Shown here: positions 1 to 8,573 of the stretch, piece by piece
Numbering within the stretch: position 1 is the first letter of the stretch
Layout of the letters: every line of letters starts with the position of its first letter
From: Acidobacteriota bacterium
Lineage (GTDB): Bacteria > Acidobacteriota > Terriglobia > Acidiferrales > UBA7541
Direction: 5' to 3'
NCBI GenBank assembly: GCA_003223325.1
Contig: QHYS01000044.1
Coordinates: 7,314 to 51,103, forward strand
DNA length: 43,790 nt
Program-made: the position numbers and the translations under genes
The notes under the pieces: model-generated
What the model was told of the DNA's origin: nothing
The model's input: only the letters and a program-made list of their open reading frames with translations
Databases searched by the model: none

Positions 1-1
1 C

Positions 2-466
2 GTCGAATGTCTCCCTTTCCCTGATAACAGCTTCAACCTGATCACGGCAAATATGGTTGTAGAACATTTAGCAGCCCCCGGTCGCGTGTTTGCCGAGATA
101 CAACGTACCCTCGTTCCACGAGGATTATTTCTCTTCCATACTCCCAATGTTAACTCATATATTATTATAATAAATAGGCGCCTTCCAAATGTTTTCAAGA
201 CAATTGCCGCTAAACTGCTGGAAGGGCGCGCCCCGCAGGACGTTTACCCGACTTACTATCACTGTAACTCGGACAGAACAATCGTTGAAACCGCCGCCGT
301 CAGTGGACTTGAAGTGAAGCAGATCCACTATATTCCTTCGACCGCAACATTTGCCAGGATCCTTCCAATGGCTGCTCTCGAGCTTTTGTGGATTAGAGCC
401 ACAATGCGCGAGTCTCTCGCTTGCTACCGCTCGAACATTCTTGGCTTTTTGTATAAGACATCCTAA
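2..466 (+). CDS. SAM-dependent methyltransferase, C-terminal part (5' end outside window)
   Basis: The frame is open from the first bases of the window, so this is the 3' part of a gene that begins upstream. About 154 residues are visible. The start reads LPFPDNSFNLITANMVVEHL, followed by a glycine turn and FHTPN. This is the post-motif part of a class I SAM methyltransferase of the Methyltransf_11/23 type (acidic motif, helix with EHL, then strand-5 'PRGLFLFHTPN'). The SAM-binding GxGxG loop lies off the window. Such enzymes in glycan loci usually methylate sugars or sugar-derived acids; the substrate here is unknown. The next gene starts 84 bases downstream on the same strand. Confidence 0.75.
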   Translation, partial: VECLPFPDNSFNLITANMVVEHLAAPGRVFAEIQRTLVPRGLFLFHTPNVNSYIIIINRRLPNVFKTIAAKLLEGRAPQDVYPTYYHCNSDRTIVETAAVSGLEVKQIHYIPSTATFARILPMAALELLWIRATMRESLACYRSNILGFLYKTS

Positions 467-549
467 TCAATCATCGTGGGTCACTTCTTTTCCCGAATGA
501 TTACGCAGCAGCACGGTGCGCTGCGAATCAAAGTCAGAACATAAGACGG

Positions 550-1737
550 TTGGAATCATTGGAGAAAATCAAAAACATCCTGCGTTGGCTGCCTGCCTAC
601 GTGTGGCAACGCTGCGTTCGACGCCTACCAAATGTCCGCCCAGTACATTTATTGATAGGGGTGGCCGATCACTTCGAGCCTATGACTCGGCTCGAAGCCA
701 CAGGCAGACTCCCTAATCGCGGGGAGCAGGAGCAGCGTTTAAAACGGTGGTGCCGCAAATATCCTGCGGCGGTGAGTCCCTGGCTGGACGAGGAAGGGCA
801 GCCCTTCCGCCATACATATTTTTATCCCGCTGAAGAATATAACGAAGCCCTAATCGACCGCCTGGTAGAGCACTGCCATTCGGGGTGGGGTGAAATCGAA
901 ATTCACCTGCATCACGGTGTTGCGGCTCCAGACACGGCCGAGAAGACACTTCAAACGCTCGTAGAATTTAGAGACGCTCTAGTAGCCCGCGGCTGTCTCT
1001 CAAGTGAGAGCGGATGTAGCGCCCCGCGATATGCCTTCGTGCACGGGAACTGGGCTTTAGCAAATTCGGATCGAGGACGATTCTGCGGCGTTGACGAGGA
1101 AATGCAGATTTTGGCCGATACAGGGTGCTACGCCGACTTCACTCTCCCCGCGCCTACGTCCGCGCAGATTGCCAAGATCAACGCACTCTATGAGTGTTCG
1201 CTGCCCCTGAACCAGCGCGCGCCCCATCGCCAGGGTCGGGACCTTCAATGTGGCCGCCCGCCAAGGGCGTTTCCCTTGATCATCCAAGGGCCTCTCCTCG
1301 TTGACTTCGGCCGCCGAAAGCGCGGATGGCCTTTCCCCAGAATCGAGTATGGGGACCTGTCCGGAAACAATCCGCCAACCCTACACCGCTTGCAGCTCTG
1401 GCGCGAGGCGGCAATCACCGTTCAAGGACGGCCCGATTGGCTCTTTATCAAACTTCATTGCCACGGGATGGAGCCCAGAGATGAGTCGGCGATGCTTGGA
1501 TCGTCAATCCAACACTTCCTTCGGGAATTAGTTCAGGGACCGGGGAATCGAACAGAATACCGCCTGCACTTCGTCACGATGCGCGAGATGGTCAACATCG
1601 TTCTTGCAGCTTGCGATGGGCGCGAAGGGAACCCCGGCGAATACCGCGACTACCGCTTTCGGCTTGTCCAGGCTCGCTTATCTGCAGATCGCATGGGTAG
1701 ACGGTCAGATGTATGTTCGCTGCCGGCCGCGAAATGA
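550..1737 (+). CDS. polysaccharide-deacetylase-like protein (degenerate NodB-type fold)
   Basis: 395 residues from a TTG start. No strong ribosome site is visible, so the start is uncertain. The sequence has VADHFEP (residues 38-44), a histidine-rich strand EIHLHHG (about 117-123), FVHGNWAL (163-170), CYADFTLP (about 193-200) and FIKLHCHG (about 299-306). These fit the glycoside hydrolase/deacetylase beta-alpha barrel seen in unnamed deacetylase-like proteins of exopolysaccharide loci. The classical NodB TFDDG motif is absent, so metal binding and catalysis may differ or be lost. It has no signal peptide. Its place between a methyltransferase and a glycosyltransferase suggests a glycan-modifying role, which is an inference. 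Confidence 0.55.
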   Translation: MESLEKIKNILRWLPAYVWQRCVRRLPNVRPVHLLIGVADHFEPMTRLEATGRLPNRGEQEQRLKRWCRKYPAAVSPWLDEEGQPFRHTYFYPAEEYNEALIDRLVEHCHSGWGEIEIHLHHGVAAPDTAEKTLQTLVEFRDALVARGCLSSESGCSAPRYAFVHGNWALANSDRGRFCGVDEEMQILADTGCYADFTLPAPTSAQIAKINALYECSLPLNQRAPHRQGRDLQCGRPPRAFPLIIQGPLLVDFGRRKRGWPFPRIEYGDLSGNNPPTLHRLQLWREAAITVQGRPDWLFIKLHCHGMEPRDESAMLGSSIQHFLRELVQGPGNRTEYRLHFVTMREMVNIVLAACDGREGNPGEYRDYRFRLVQARLSADRMGRRSDVCSLPAAK

Positions 1738-2060
1738 AAAGAGAAAACCGAGCCTACATCACAGGTTCAACGCTTGAAAGCCCGGTCGCGCTCGTGTTAG
1801 TCGAATCACGGGGACGCGCGAACGTAAGTACGGTCCGAGTCAAACCGTCTATGTCCGCGCGTGAATCCCTAGCACCCCGCGAAACCGAACTGTTGAGGCT
1901 GCGCCGGACATAGCCGAATTGCGGCCTGCGTAGCTTTTGGTGCTTTATGCTTGCCGGAATTGACGTGCGTTGCAGCCTGTCGGCCGTCTGTGGCGACGCG
2001 ACTGGCAGGTGAGCGGAAAACGGGAAACGTCGATGCCCGAACCGCTCACCAGCTTGTGAA
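1738..2060. other. intergenic stretch with inverted repeat before a glycosyltransferase gene
   Basis: No coding signal is convincing in these 323 bases. A perfect 9-base inverted repeat, GGTGAGCGG at 2008-2016 and CCGCTCACC at 2042-2050, has a 25-base loop and ends ten bases before the next start codon. It could be an operator or an RNA hairpin covering the ribosome-binding region. No -35/-10 pair stands out. Confidence 0.4.
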
Positions 2061-3425
2061 ATGATTCGGAAAACCAGCATTCAGAATTTTTTGCTGCCTG
2101 CACGGCTGCTAATTGTCGACGCGTTGCGAAACAGTCGCGCGGTCTGGCAGTGTGCTGCAGCGGCAGCGCTAGCGCAATCATTCGTCGCCAGTGCGCCTAA
2201 AGAGAGGCTAGTGCTGCGGGCCACCGCGTACCGCCGCGCCAACTCTGGTTTTTTGCGCAAGCGACTCGAAGCGTATTTGTCATCGTGGCTTGAGCCGCCT
2301 CGCGCCGATGTTTGGCGCAAGGAAAAAATCGGCTGGAAACGCTTCCAGCGCGACCTGGCCAGTAGAACCATGAATAGAAGCATCATCTTGAAATCCCCCA
2401 CCGTTGATGGCGAAAAGGGCGTTTTGTACGTGTCGTTTGAGCACAACTGGCTGCGCCTGATCGAACATTACGACCTGCCAAGACTGCTGCAGGACTATCT
2501 CCTAGTCGGCGCATCATCCTCGTCGCCTCCCGATTTTCCAACGCACTGGGCGCTAGCTCATATCGGACCGGATCCGGTTTTCCTGCAGATTTCCAATCCG
2601 TCCGACATGGAAATACACCAACGGTTCCACCACAACATCTGTCCCGTGCCGATCATGGCGTCGGATTGGATCAATCCAGAGTTCTATCAACCTCGGCCAA
2701 ATCACCAACGCGAGATCGATATCCTGATGGTCGCTGGCTGGTCGAGCCTCAAACGACACTGGCTGTTGTTTCGCGCCTTGCGCAAAATGCGACGCGATTT
2801 GCGTGTAGTGCTGGTCGGACAGGATTCCGAGGGGCGAACAGGGGATGACGTGTGGCGCGAAGCGAAGGCATTTGGCGTGGCCGACAGGATCGAAATGATT
2901 CGCGACGCAACAATCGAGATGGTCACCGAGCATCAGTGTAACAGCAAGGCATCGGTCGTCCTTAGCGCCCGCGAAGGCTCATCTGTGGTCGTGACCGAAT
3001 CATTCTTTGCGGACGCGCCGGTAGCGATGATGCACAACGCGCATGTTGGGTCTCGAGCGTACATCAATGGTCAGACGGGCATTCTGCTGCGGTCGGAAAC
3101 GATGGCCGCCCAGCTGAGCCAACTCATCGAGCAACACACGTCCTATAGTCCCCGCGCTTGGGCTATGGCCAAAATCACGTGCTTCCACTCGACGAAAACT
3201 CTCAACTTGCTGCTCCGTAGATATAGCGACGAACGCAGATATCCGTGGAACCGAGAGATTGTACCGTTTTGTTGGCGACCCGACCCGGTTTACGTGAGTG
3301 ATACCGACGCAGTGCAGTTGGTGCCAGCCTATCAGGATTTGTACGATCGGCACGGGATCGTCGTGGCCGGACACACTGCTATGAAAATTCCCTCTGCGGC
3401 CTTCTCTTCTAGAGTCACGGTGTAG
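2061..3425 (+). CDS. glycosyltransferase, GT4-like, with altered C-terminus
   Basis: 454 residues, starting at the ATG at 2061. The C-terminal half has the GT-B nucleotide-sugar fold. It shows a strand 'IDILMVAGWSSLKRHW' (about 220-235), RVVLVGQDSEG, and the GT4-type segment AREGSSVVVTESFFADAPVA, with the glutamates of the E-x7-E pattern. The N-terminal ~120 residues are arginine-rich and unrecognised. The last ~13 residues (after GHTA) are encoded by DNA that on the opposite strand is the end of an IS110 transposase. The natural C-terminus has therefore been replaced by read-through into the insertion-sequence remnant. The transferase core precedes the junction, so activity may survive. Donor and acceptor are unknown. 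Confidence 0.7.
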   Translation: MIRKTSIQNFLLPARLLIVDALRNSRAVWQCAAAAALAQSFVASAPKERLVLRATAYRRANSGFLRKRLEAYLSSWLEPPRADVWRKEKIGWKRFQRDLASRTMNRSIILKSPTVDGEKGVLYVSFEHNWLRLIEHYDLPRLLQDYLLVGASSSSPPDFPTHWALAHIGPDPVFLQISNPSDMEIHQRFHHNICPVPIMASDWINPEFYQPRPNHQREIDILMVAGWSSLKRHWLLFRALRKMRRDLRVVLVGQDSEGRTGDDVWREAKAFGVADRIEMIRDATIEMVTEHQCNSKASVVLSAREGSSVVVTESFFADAPVAMMHNAHVGSRAYINGQTGILLRSETMAAQLSQLIEQHTSYSPRAWAMAKITCFHSTKTLNLLLRRYSDERRYPWNREIVPFCWRPDPVYVSDTDAVQLVPAYQDLYDRHGIVVAGHTAMKIPSAAFSSRVTV

Positions 3426-3862
3426 CCGAGACGTTCCAGGCGATGAACGAGATTCCGTGTGAGGTGGTGTTTGTCCAGGTAGAGATCTCCGAGTTCGTTG
3501 TAGGAGACTTAGTGGGGAAACATGTGATAGATGGCCACCAAGATCTTATGGGCCACCGCCACGACAGCCCGCTTGTACCCGCGTCGGGCTTTTAAGGCCG
3601 AAAAATTTGTCCCGCAGATAAGTGGCCTTGGTTCGTGCCGCCGCGTTGGCCGCCTCCACCAAAGCCGTCTTCAGATACACATTGCCCTTGGGAGTGCGGC
3701 TGCTCACGCTTGCCGGCCGATTCGTTGTTCCTCGGAGAGACTCCCGCCCAAGAAGCCAGCCGTGAGACACTCGGGAACACGCTCATATCTACACCCAGGA
3801 ATGCTGGTTCGCAGCCAGCCTGGCGCAACCTCGCAAAAAACTGAACCTGCGGCGGACACCAA
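3380..3862 (-). pseudogene. IS110-family transposase remnant (C-terminal half, frameshifted)
   Basis: Minus-strand reading in shifting frames gives, in order: GVDMSVFPSVSRLASWAGVS and PRNNESAGKR (about 3800-3725); KTALVEAANAAARTKATYLR (about 3680-3610); RRGYKRAVVAVAHKILVAIY (about 3575-3520); then, after an in-frame stop, ELGDLYLDKHHLTRNLVHRL and ERLGYTVTLEEKAA, ending near 3385. This is the transposase_20 domain of IS110/IS116/IS902 enzymes, with at least two frameshifts and one stop. The N-terminal DEDD catalytic domain is missing. Its 3' end overlaps the tail of the preceding glycosyltransferase. Confidence 0.85.
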
Positions 3863-4190
3863 CGTCCCAACTTTCACTCCTCAGGCTGCGGCAGGTACTT
3901 ACCGACTACGCTTCGTGATTTCAGTCTCAGCGGCCAGTGCAGCGACCTTGGGGTGGACGGCGACTTGGACGGACTCAAATGGCAACGCGCAGACGCCGAC
4001 GAACCTGTCCCTCGTCCAGAGCGGAACCGCTGCTCCGGCATTGACATTCACCACGAGCGCGGCGGGAAACTATTACGGTGATGCCACCATCGACGTGAAT
4101 AATGCGCGAGAGAACATCGTGATGAAGCTCACCTTCAGCGGCACGTCTTTTACGGCTAAAGTTTCGGCGACTGTGGGGAGGCTACAGTGA
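3850..4190 (+). pseudogene. 5'-truncated gene for a beta-rich, phage-structural-like protein
   Basis: The frame that ends at 4190 reads sensibly from about 3850 (TFTPQAAAGTYRLRFVISVS onward) to ATVGRLQ. It is rich in Ala, Thr, Gly and Ser, with alternating beta pattern such as GNYYGDATIDVNNAREN. The 5' part is replaced by the IS110 remnant, and no start codon with a ribosome site is apparent. The stop overlaps the next start as GTGA, so the two were translationally coupled. I do not recognise the family. Composition resembles small phage or tail-associated structural proteins, which is a guess. Confidence 0.5.
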
Positions 4191-7100
4191 GACGCCTACT
4201 TCTGCTCTTTGCACTTTTCTTTCTGCCCTGCGCGGCTCATGCCACCTGGGGCAGCGGGGGCAATTTTACTCAGGTTGTATTCAACAACTCCTGCGGCTCA
4301 GGAACAAGCTGCTCAGTCACCGTTGCGGCCCTGGGAGCAGGGCATCTTGTCTTCGGTGTTGCGCATATCCCGAACGGTTCTAACCAACTCCTTAGCGGCG
4401 TAACCGCAGCGGGCGAAACGTTCTCCACGATAAACGGCGGAGCCCAGCAGGGCTGCCCCGTAAACTGGGGCACCAACAATACCGGGCAAACCTTCGGATG
4501 CGGATATACGCTCAACTCCGTCGGCGGAGCCACCAGCGTTACCTTCAATTTCACCGCTTCTGTTACAGGCGCAAGCGTCGGTGTTTATGAGGCACCATAC
4601 ACAGCCCCGTTTATCTTTTTGGAGCGCAATAATTTTAATAGTCAGAACTCAGCCGCTTCCACATTCCCCGGCATAAATTTCTCTGGTAATGGTGCGGTCA
4701 CCTGGATTCAAAGTACCAATGCAGTTTGTTTTCAGTTGGCCAACGTTGCATCAGGTACGATTTCGGCGATTGATTCTTCCTATGTACTCGACAATCACAC
4801 AGGTCAGGTGGCCGACGCACACATCCTGAACTATTTCAATGATTTTAATTCGGTCGCCCCGACGTGGACCAACAGCGGCAGCGCTGCTTCGGTAACAGCT
4901 GCAGTCTGCTTCGGTGAAGACTACAATCCCGAGACTTTAACCGCAATTCCAGCGAGCACTCCAGGAGGATTGCAGGTTTCTTACGGCACGACGAATGGAC
5001 CGGCTCTGACGGTGATTTCTCCGGGATTATTCGAGTTGGTGTTTGAGGCTACTGACAACTGGGGTCTCGCGCAGTGGTATGACCTCGTGAACGACCCCAA
5101 TGCGAGCGTAAACATACTCGACAATTCCGGTGGCAACGGCCCGAACGATACCAGTACCGAAGCCGCTTTGTTCAACAGAACCTACTACGACTACTTGGAT
5201 GTAAAGCTATACGACCGCGCGGCGGGTAACGCTTTTTCTCTAGCCCCTAAGCAGTTGTCGCTCGTTGAATACAACGCTTCGCGCGTAGTGATCGAAACCA
5301 AATCCGAGCCTGTGGGGAATGCCGAGGCTGAGTTCAATAACCTGATCGGCACAACCCGATACTACATCTACCCGAATGGTCAGATTTATGTCCATCATGT
5401 TTCGACCGTTACGAACGCATTCACATTCACGACAGGCGCAATTTTCAGCGAAGTGACTCTGCCGGAGCCAGGCGTCACCATTACGAATCCTCCAGATTCC
5501 TCGGGATGGATTCGCGCATCTACAACGCAAAATCCTTACACGTCGGTCGCCAGCGCTGAGCCTTATCTATTCGCTTATTGGACTGGTACAACCTTTACCA
5601 AGGCCAGCGTCTTGATGGTACGCAGCCCCAACAATCTCTACGATGGAACACAAATACTTTTCACGCAGCCAAACGGTAGCGGTCCCTTTCTCCGTTGGGG
5701 CTGGCAAAACGGGGTCGGAAACATCGTTTTAGGAAGTGGCGGAACTATAGTCGAGGACTGGTTAATCCAACTGGGGACACAGGGCAGCACTGTACTTCCA
5801 AACCTCACTACCAGCGCTGTCTGCGATCCCATCGCTTTCGCCTACATCGCCAACCCGACTCCGCCCCTGCCAACCAGTCAGAATATCCTGACGCTGTCCA
5901 ATGAAGCAGTTGTGAATCAGGGCAAGACGATGCAGTTCACAGCTACGGACGCGGGTAGCTGGACTTGCCCGAGTTGCGCGGGGAGCATCAACTCAGCGAC
6001 CGGACTATATACCGCTCCGGCCAGCGTGACTGCGCAGCAGACTCAGGGCGGCTATCAGCTGCTCCCGAACAATCACATCTTCAACACACGGATCGACTCG
6101 CTGCCGCAGCATCCGATGAATTCCACATGGCAGTCTCTCATCAATGTCGGCGGTGGTCAGCCTTCGTTCAACGTCGTTGGCAGGCCGATCACCTACATCA
6201 CGAACGCCACGCCGACAAAGGCTATGACTTTCTTCTATACGACTGCCAACAACGGCAGCTATCAGATAGCCCCATTCCCAAATACCAAGCTGGAGGGCGG
6301 CTATTTCACAGCCATCTCGAACTCGGCAAATCCGGTCGATCATCACCTGTTAGAGATGAATACGGACAATGGGGTGCTGTCGGATTTCTACCAGTATTAT
6401 GCTTCGTGCGCCACTTCAGCAGCTTCGGTCACGAACAACGTAGCTACTTTAACCTGCACCACGAACCCGCAGTCCGCAGGCTTTTTAGTCGGTTCGACGG
6501 CTTGCGTGGGAGGATTTACCGGGGGAGACACCTACTTCAACGCCTGTACGACGCCCGTCACCATCACGGCGGTAACGCCTACATCTATTAGCTATGCCCT
6601 GGTCCACGCAAACGCTTCGGCCATCACGAACGGAAGCGCCACGCTCAACACAGCTAACAGCGGGTGTTCGACCGCAGGAACCTGTAACTCACAAGGCGGT
6701 CTAGCCTACACCTATTACGATTACAAACTGCCGAATAGTGGCGCTGGGGGTGGGGCTACGGGTGCCGCTGGAACAGAGGCGCAACCTCTGCAAATGCGCC
6801 TCGCTGAGTGGAACAATGCCGTGGCGAATAACGGGACTATCAATCATGCCTTGCGCGTGACGTTCGGTGTCGGGGTCGAGTGCTCCTGTCTGCTCTGGCC
6901 CGCTACTGCGTATGCACCGGACGGGGCCACTATTCCTTTCGGAGCACGGCTGCGCCTGAAACCCAGCTTCGACATCTCTGGTTATTCGGCCCCCGCTCAA
7001 ATCCTGCTCAAGCAGCTACAGCAGTACGGCATCATCAATGACGACGGAGGGAACGGCTACGACATCTCTGCCATAGAGAGCAATCACTGGCCTGCGAACT

Positions 7101-8263
7101 ACATCGCTGCGGCTAATGAGGTTGTGAATGCCGGACCTGTGTTCTCGCCGATTACGAACACCGTATGGAGCAGCAACGTGGCCACGATCACCGTGGCGAA
7201 CTCCTTGGCGGTCGGCAACAATGTCCTCATCAATGGCACTTCTGGCGGGACCTATGATGGCTGGCATACAGTCGCTTCTGCGAATGGGACCTCCTTCACG
7301 TTTAATCAAACTCATGCCGATGTAGGGTCAGCGTCAAATTCTGGGACTGTGCGGCTAGGCTTGTCTAACTTCATGGAATTTGTGGACGAATCGAGCCTCA
7401 TGGTCTCCTCGACTTCAGGGGTTACTACGAGCAATCGGGAATTGGTCACTTTCACGCGAACGTCTGACTCCGCAACCTCGACCGTGGATGTCGCCTTGCA
7501 AGGGGTAGCCGTGAACCTCACTTCGGATTACCTCAACATCATGGCTGGAACTCCTGCGCAGCAGTTGACCGCTCTCGTGAACATAGGCGGCGTGACTTGG
7601 ACTATGAATCCGTTGGTTGGCACTTTAACTTCTACCGGACTTTATACGGTTCCGTCTAGCGTGGCCTCACCTACCACGACCACGATCACGGCAACCAGCA
7701 CGGTAAATCCTGCGGTAAAGGCTCTACTGAGTGTTACCGTTTTCCCTGGCCCTGCCATCCGCATCCTCCCATCCAAGTCCACGAACTATGTGGACAGTTT
7801 TGGGAATATGTGGTGGGGAGGTTACGGCATCGGGACAAGCCAGGCCGTGCAGAGCGGGTGCTGCGCAGACAACGGCAGTTTTCCAGCGATCACGGATGCC
7901 TCCCTGTGGAACTCTCAGGTCGGTTCTTCGAGCGTAGCCAGCGCCGATACGCGAATCGATATGCTCGTTCCGAATGATGTGTATCAAGTTACGTATAGAT
8001 TTGGGACTAGGAATGTGTCTGGCTATGCGACTAACAAACTCGCTGTTCAGGGAAGTGTGTTCTTGACCCAAGACTTTGCTACAGCTTCGGGCGGGGCAAA
8101 CCAACCATATAGCGCAGTGGTTACGAATGTCACCGTCACCGACAACCACCTGAGATACATCATCTTTGGTGCCATGGGCGGATCGAATAACGAAGTGCAG
8201 CCTATTTCGTCTCTGAGTATTATCCCCGGAGCGGTGCGCTCTCGCGCAGGAGGATTACCGTGA
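4187..8263 (+). CDS. large secreted multidomain protein with Ig-like and malectin-like domains
   Basis: 1358 residues from a GTG start that overlaps the previous stop. Residues 1-20 form a signal peptide (MRRLLLLFALFFLPCAAHA, AHA cleavage). Residues ~20-245 and 245-565 are beta-rich and unrecognised. Residues ~570-610 form an Ig-like unit ending GSINSATGLYTAP. A conserved module follows, with LLPNNHIFNTRIDSLP (~625-640), INHALRVTFG, ECSCLLWPAT and QYGIINDDGGN (~945-955). It is interrupted at ~739-830 and ~978-1058. A second Ig-like unit (GTLTSTGLYTVP) and a malectin-like end (IRILPSKSTNYVDSFGNMW to the C-terminus) close the protein. From ~570 on it is paralogous to the minus-strand lipoprotein at 30829-32874. 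Likely an extracellular carbohydrate-binding or carbohydrate-active protein; enzymatic activity is unproven. Downstream coupling is again GTGA. Confidence 0.8.
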   Translation: MRRLLLLFALFFLPCAAHATWGSGGNFTQVVFNNSCGSGTSCSVTVAALGAGHLVFGVAHIPNGSNQLLSGVTAAGETFSTINGGAQQGCPVNWGTNNTGQTFGCGYTLNSVGGATSVTFNFTASVTGASVGVYEAPYTAPFIFLERNNFNSQNSAASTFPGINFSGNGAVTWIQSTNAVCFQLANVASGTISAIDSSYVLDNHTGQVADAHILNYFNDFNSVAPTWTNSGSAASVTAAVCFGEDYNPETLTAIPASTPGGLQVSYGTTNGPALTVISPGLFELVFEATDNWGLAQWYDLVNDPNASVNILDNSGGNGPNDTSTEAALFNRTYYDYLDVKLYDRAAGNAFSLAPKQLSLVEYNASRVVIETKSEPVGNAEAEFNNLIGTTRYYIYPNGQIYVHHVSTVTNAFTFTTGAIFSEVTLPEPGVTITNPPDSSGWIRASTTQNPYTSVASAEPYLFAYWTGTTFTKASVLMVRSPNNLYDGTQILFTQPNGSGPFLRWGWQNGVGNIVLGSGGTIVEDWLIQLGTQGSTVLPNLTTSAVCDPIAFAYIANPTPPLPTSQNILTLSNEAVVNQGKTMQFTATDAGSWTCPSCAGSINSATGLYTAPASVTAQQTQGGYQLLPNNHIFNTRIDSLPQHPMNSTWQSLINVGGGQPSFNVVGRPITYITNATPTKAMTFFYTTANNGSYQIAPFPNTKLEGGYFTAISNSANPVDHHLLEMNTDNGVLSDFYQYYASCATSAASVTNNVATLTCTTNPQSAGFLVGSTACVGGFTGGDTYFNACTTPVTITAVTPTSISYALVHANASAITNGSATLNTANSGCSTAGTCNSQGGLAYTYYDYKLPNSGAGGGATGAAGTEAQPLQMRLAEWNNAVANNGTINHALRVTFGVGVECSCLLWPATAYAPDGATIPFGARLRLKPSFDISGYSAPAQILLKQLQQYGIINDDGGNGYDISAIESNHWPANYIAAANEVVNAGPVFSPITNTVWSSNVATITVANSLAVGNNVLINGTSGGTYDGWHTVASANGTSFTFNQTHADVGSASNSGTVRLGLSNFMEFVDESSLMVSSTSGVTTSNRELVTFTRTSDSATSTVDVALQGVAVNLTSDYLNIMAGTPAQQLTALVNIGGVTWTMNPLVGTLTSTGLYTVPSSVASPTTTTITATSTVNPAVKALLSVTVFPGPAIRILPSKSTNYVDSFGNMWWGGYGIGTSQAVQSGCCADNGSFPAITDASLWNSQVGSSSVASADTRIDMLVPNDVYQVTYRFGTRNVSGYATNKLAVQGSVFLTQDFATASGGANQPYSAVVTNVTVTDNHLRYIIFGAMGGSNNEVQPISSLSIIPGAVRSRAGGLP

Positions 8264-8325
8264 AGATTCTCGTAAGTACTACAAGATCTACTCGGGAACG
8301 CGACGGAAATGGTTCCGAGAATTGA
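8260..8325 (+). pseudogene. truncated third gene of the GTGA-coupled block
   Basis: A GTG start overlaps the previous stop as GTGA and has an AGGAGG ribosome site at 8249-8254, five bases away. The reading frame begins MKILVSTTRSTRERDGNGSE and stops after 21 codons. The strong start with such a short frame suggests that a longer gene was cut near 8280 and joined to unrelated DNA. The product is unknown. Confidence 0.45.
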
Positions 8326-8573
8326 TTTCTCTCACGGTCTGGTGGTCATGATCGACCTGCCTTGTGCGAACCCCTGGCGGGGGAACCGAACCAATCGTAG
8401 CATCCCACACATCGTTGCAAGCCGGAAGCCACGACAGCCGCTCGCTGCGGAGGTACAGCCTACGCTGGGAGGTCAAACAGAATGTTCCGTCGCGCTGTAA
8501 CTAGAGTCGGCTCGTCGTGTGCCAGGATCAATTCCGCACCTGCGATCAAACGTTCCTCCGTATCGCGTGCTTC
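8326..8573. other. intergenic stretch, no gene recognised
   Basis: About 250 bases without a convincing coding frame on either strand. The region lies just after the broken end of the GTGA-coupled block and before a methyltransferase gene, so it may contain a junction scar. No tRNA, terminator or attachment site was seen. Confidence 0.4.

Noticed and set aside
3531-3850. Plus-strand open frame leading into the gene that ends at 4190
   Set aside because: This part is antisense to the IS110 remnant, so only the sequence after about 3850 was kept.
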